Of a stretch of DNA of 64,000 nucleotides, positions 61,044 to 64,000 are shown piece after piece (positions within the stretch are counted from its first letter, which is position 1; every line of letters begins with the position of its first letter). Origin of the DNA: Rosa chinensis. Taxonomy: Eukaryota > Streptophyta > Magnoliopsida > Rosales > Rosaceae. Below the pieces are notes generated by a model. The model had not been told where the DNA came from and did not search any database. It saw only the letters and a list, made by a program, of their open reading frames with translations. Location: the NCBI RefSeq assembly GCF_002994745.2, contig NC_037089.1, positions 14,030,141-14,094,140 of the forward strand. The letters run 5' to 3'. A program made the position numbers and the translations under genes.

Positions 61044-61052
61044 TAAAATAAA

Positions 61053-62115
61053 AGGAGTTTAAGCCTTTGTAGTCTTATCCGGATGCAAAGAGGGTAATTG
61101 GGAAATTAGAATAGCATCACTTGTATTTGAACTTCAATACTTGTAAGGGACGTTAGTGGTAGACAATCCAACCCCTAACTTCATCCATTATATTACTAGT
61201 TTAGTTTAGAGTAATTTAGTTTACATTTGAGCATTTAATTTAATTTGGTTCACTACTCTATCCAACAAACAATTTCACTATCACCACAATGCACATACTC
61301 ACCATGAGCCTAGATTTCCTTGTGAATTTAGGTTTGTGATTGTACATTTGCATATTCTAGCCCTCCTTAGGTTAACACCCTAGCTAGTGAAAGGAATCCA
61401 ATCCTCGTGGGTTCGACAACCTTTCTTAAATCCCTATACTATTACTTGTACCCCTTATACTTGAGGGTGGCTATTTGGCTAAGAATGGCCAGTGAGGGAG
61501 GCAGAGGTTGTGGGTGCCCAGAGAAAGTTTATGGGTGAAAGCTGTGGCGGCGCGTAGGCTGATTTTAGGCTCTACCGGACGACGCCGAGGCTAAGCTAGA
61601 CTCCTTGAAGGATCGTGAGTGCTCTAGTGGTGGAGGTGAGCTGTGTTTCAGTACTAGAGACCAGCCATGGTGGAGAGAGAAAATCCCAGATCCACTTTCT
61701 CTCTCCTCAAAACTCACCATGAAAAGAAGCCCAGAGGCTAAAAAACTTGATTTTGATGATGGTTTATTTTCTGAGTTCCATTTTCAAAACCCAAAATCCT
61801 GTAACGTTGGATTGAGATAGTGTGAAGGAGGTGAGCTGCGCAGAGTCGGTAGAGACCAGTTATAGAGGAGAGAGAAAGTAGATCTGATATCTTCTCTCTC
61901 TCCTATGAACTTTTTGTAAGCTTGAAACCCAGAAACTAATAGGTTGTTGAGCTAAAAGGGAGATGTTGTAGAGCTGATAAATCTCATCTTGATTAATGAA
62001 AGTTATCGTAGCAGAAAGATCGAGGAGGAGAGAGAAAACTGGGTGCTGGAAAAAATTCTAGTGGGACGATGAAATTGCTCCGTGGTGAGCTCGTGGCACC
62101 ACTGGAGGGCTCCTT
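61053..62115. other. Non-coding, with an imperfect duplication
   Basis: No supported gene. Two related stretches of about 110 bp (about 61635-61745 and 61830-61945) share GGAGGTGAGCTG, AGAGACCAG and CTCTCTCTCCT. This may be the leader of the retroelement whose LTR relic follows. Confidence 0.45.
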
Positions 62116-62119
62116 CAAG

Positions 62120-62510
62120 CGCCAAATACTTCTGGGTAAGAAATGGGGTTGTTGTGAGAGGTTTCACCTCCGAGATCCGTACCTGCCAACCATGAACAGA
62201 GGTCCGAGAGAAGACCGGGCCAACCAGCCTTAGACCCTCCGATGCCTAAGTCAGATACATGTAAGAATATATACTAGGTATGAGTAAATGGAGAGTGGTG
62301 GCTTACCTTGAATGAGTAGAGAGGCATGTATTTATAGTGTGAGGATGAGTTTGTCACCCATTTATTTCTAATGTGGGACTAGCTGTGGTCCACCCAATAC
62401 CACAAAGTGTATGGTATTGGCATCATGTCTGGGATTTATTGGCGTTACTTTAAGTGGCTAATGAGCCTTGTGGTTCTGATACTTGTGCTTGAGAGGTATC
62501 TATACCAACA
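62120..62510 (-). repeat. LTR relic of a Gypsy-type element
   Basis: Minus strand shows a TATA-like CACTATAAATACATG at about 62335, then GACTTAGGCATCGGAGGGTC at about 62240 and a TGGCGC-type primer-site-like sequence at about 62115. The GGCATCGGAGG block is, from memory, common downstream of the start site in LTRs of plant Tat-type elements. Boundaries uncertain and no partner LTR in the window. Confidence 0.5.
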
Positions 62511-64000
62511 GAAAGAGTTACCTATTTTCTGAAGAAACTGTGTTGGTGAGTGTCCATGAATCAATATTCAGCAGACTCGTAGCATTTTGCATCCTCCTAT
62601 TATGCTTGTATAATTAAGATTACTCACATAATTAATTAAAATGGTAGGATGATAATATGCATAAACCTCATTCGATCTTGTGAGATTTCAGCCTGAGCAG
62701 ATGAGCATTCTGAATCTATGTGTGATGTTGTGCAGTTACCCTGGACATTCAAAAGTGGACATTGGTAAAGTTAAAAGTTTAATTATGGACAAATTTCAGT
62801 TTAGTACCCTAAGGTTTGGGGGTAACATCATGTCAGTCTCTGCCCTTTCAATTTGATCAACAACACCCCTGTGCTTTCAATTTCAATCAGCCGTGTCCAA
62901 ATTTTACTATGTCGTCCAAATTTGACGTTAAGTTTGACAGAGGGGCCCACTTAAAGGGGTAAAAATGTCATTTCAAAAATATTTTCTTCTTTTTTCCTCC
63001 TCTCTCTCTCAGCTCTGATGGTTTCTCTCTCATTCTCTCATTCTCTCCTCCCTCTTTGTCCTCTCCTCCTCCTGTCTTCTCCGATCAAGCTCTCTCCTTA
63101 CCTCAGCGTCCATCGCCTTCTTCTTTCTCTCCCTCCTGTACTCTGCGTAATCGTTCGACTTGGCTAGATCGTACTCTTCTGGCATCTTCATCTTCGTCTG
63201 CTGGGATTTTTCAGTTTCGTTTTTCCGTTTTGGTCTCTCCCCGAAGGAATGGATCGGAGAATGGCCAAACTGATTGGAGGTGTTTGGCTTGGGATTATCG
63301 ATCTCCATAGACGACATCGGGATTGTCGATCTCCATGACATCGTCTGGTTCTAGTTCTCTATTTGGCTTGAGATTGTCGATCTCCGATGTTTCTGCATTT
63401 TCCGGTGACTCCAACCACTGTTTAACTTGCATGTGGTATGAAAATTAATCCCCTCGTCATGCACTCCACTTTAGTCTACTTAGTTTTTCAATTCGATCGA
63501 TTTTGACTGATTTTGGTCTTGGGGTTGCTTCAGCCTCGAGGCTGTCTTTGATGCCGGCAAGTTTTTTCGGCGCTTCTGGGCTTGTTCTGGCTTGACAGCA
63601 CTTGTGGATCAAACATTGAGAAGCTTGCGGGGTTGCAGCATCAAACATCATCAGTTCATCATCAACCCAGTTTCGACAGTGAGTCAGGGGAGCTGAATTT
63701 GGTTGATCGAAGTCGATTTTCGAAGGTATATCCCGAACTTTGAATCAAAATGTGGAAGTTGAATGTATTGTGGTTGATTAAGTTCAGATCGAGTTCTCCC
63801 TGGTTATTGCTTTTATCAGATTGTTGTAACTATACTAGTTATTTGAGTTGAGAAGGAAATTTGGATGAGTTAATGAATTTGTTATTGGTTTTTGGACTGG
63901 AATTGATTGCTTGCGTTGTATGCTGATTGTAAAGTGCAGTAGAAAATGGTGATTTGAGTTTGTTTCAGATTTGGGGTTTTTGGTTAATTTTCAGGTGAAT
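62511..64000. other. Right edge: possible inverted-repeat end and unassigned sequence
   Basis: 62790-62960 has the phrasing of a transposon terminal repeat (AGTACCCTAAGGTTTGGGGG), resembling the repeats at 48277 and 59610 in style, but the other end is not in the window. On the minus strand 63030-63341 an ORF encodes a strongly charged tail (EYRRERKKKAMDAEVRRELD), antisense to a TC-rich tract; I cannot say if it is real. Nothing else recognised. Confidence 0.4.

Noticed and set aside
61380..61430. tRNA-like GGGTTCGAC near 61409
   Set aside because: Only a short T-loop-like match; no acceptor stem or anticodon arm around it.

Overview
The window comes from a flowering plant, probably a woody eudicot. 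It holds an F-box gene with an F-box-associated region, an intron-rich protein kinase gene, Copia and Tat-lineage Gypsy retrotransposons, hAT and Mutator-type miniature elements, LINE relics and a plant mobile domain (PMD) gene. I cannot name the species. Only two host genes look intact: an intronless F-box gene (7602-9053, minus) and an eight-exon kinase gene (20634-22924, minus) whose exon phases all agree. Nearly everything else is transposon or duplicated gene debris.

Layout. 1-7006: Copia-1, entering from the left edge, with a decayed gag-pol. 7602-9053: F-box gene. 9.7-10.5 kb: LTR-like and LINE relics and a 220-bp hAT miniature element with an exact 8-bp target duplication. 11046-20438: Copia-2, complete with both LTRs and an AGCTT target duplication, carrying an in-frame triplication of its reverse transcriptase segment (3 x 1215 bp) and a 12-bp repeat found both in its leader and inside pol. 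20634-22924: kinase gene. 23.1-26.0 kb: a tandem duplication of kinase-promoter sequence plus F-box relics, interrupted by a short poly(A) retroposon. 26242-41036: Tat-1, a 14.8-kb Tat-lineage Gypsy element (1023-bp LTRs about 99.6% identical, TAATC duplication) with gag-pol on the minus strand and a spliced PMD gene on the plus strand between pol and the 3' LTR. 41.2-43.6 kb: a second, broken kinase copy split by a truncated LINE. 43.75-44.18 kb: a third F-box relic. 44.4-49.06 kb: decayed Copia-3 (minus) with a Mutator-type miniature element inside. 49.06-57.28 kb: decayed Gypsy-4 (minus), also Tat lineage, with one LTR. 59610-61043: Mutator-type element with roughly 290-bp inverted repeats and a 9-bp duplication. 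62.1-62.5 kb: an LTR relic. The rest has no supported gene.

How the parts relate. F-box and kinase sequences recur as neighbours (F-box, kinase 1, F-box relics, kinase 2, F-box relic), so the locus looks like a locally duplicated F-box/kinase cluster later inflated by insertions. LTR divergence counted by eye orders them: Tat-1 (about 4/1023) and Copia-2 (3/474) are recent; Copia-1 (about 13/380) is older. The most unusual system is Tat-1 with its antisense PMD gene, which keeps its own TATA-like box and four phase-0 introns; the coding frame now carries two stops and one frame change.
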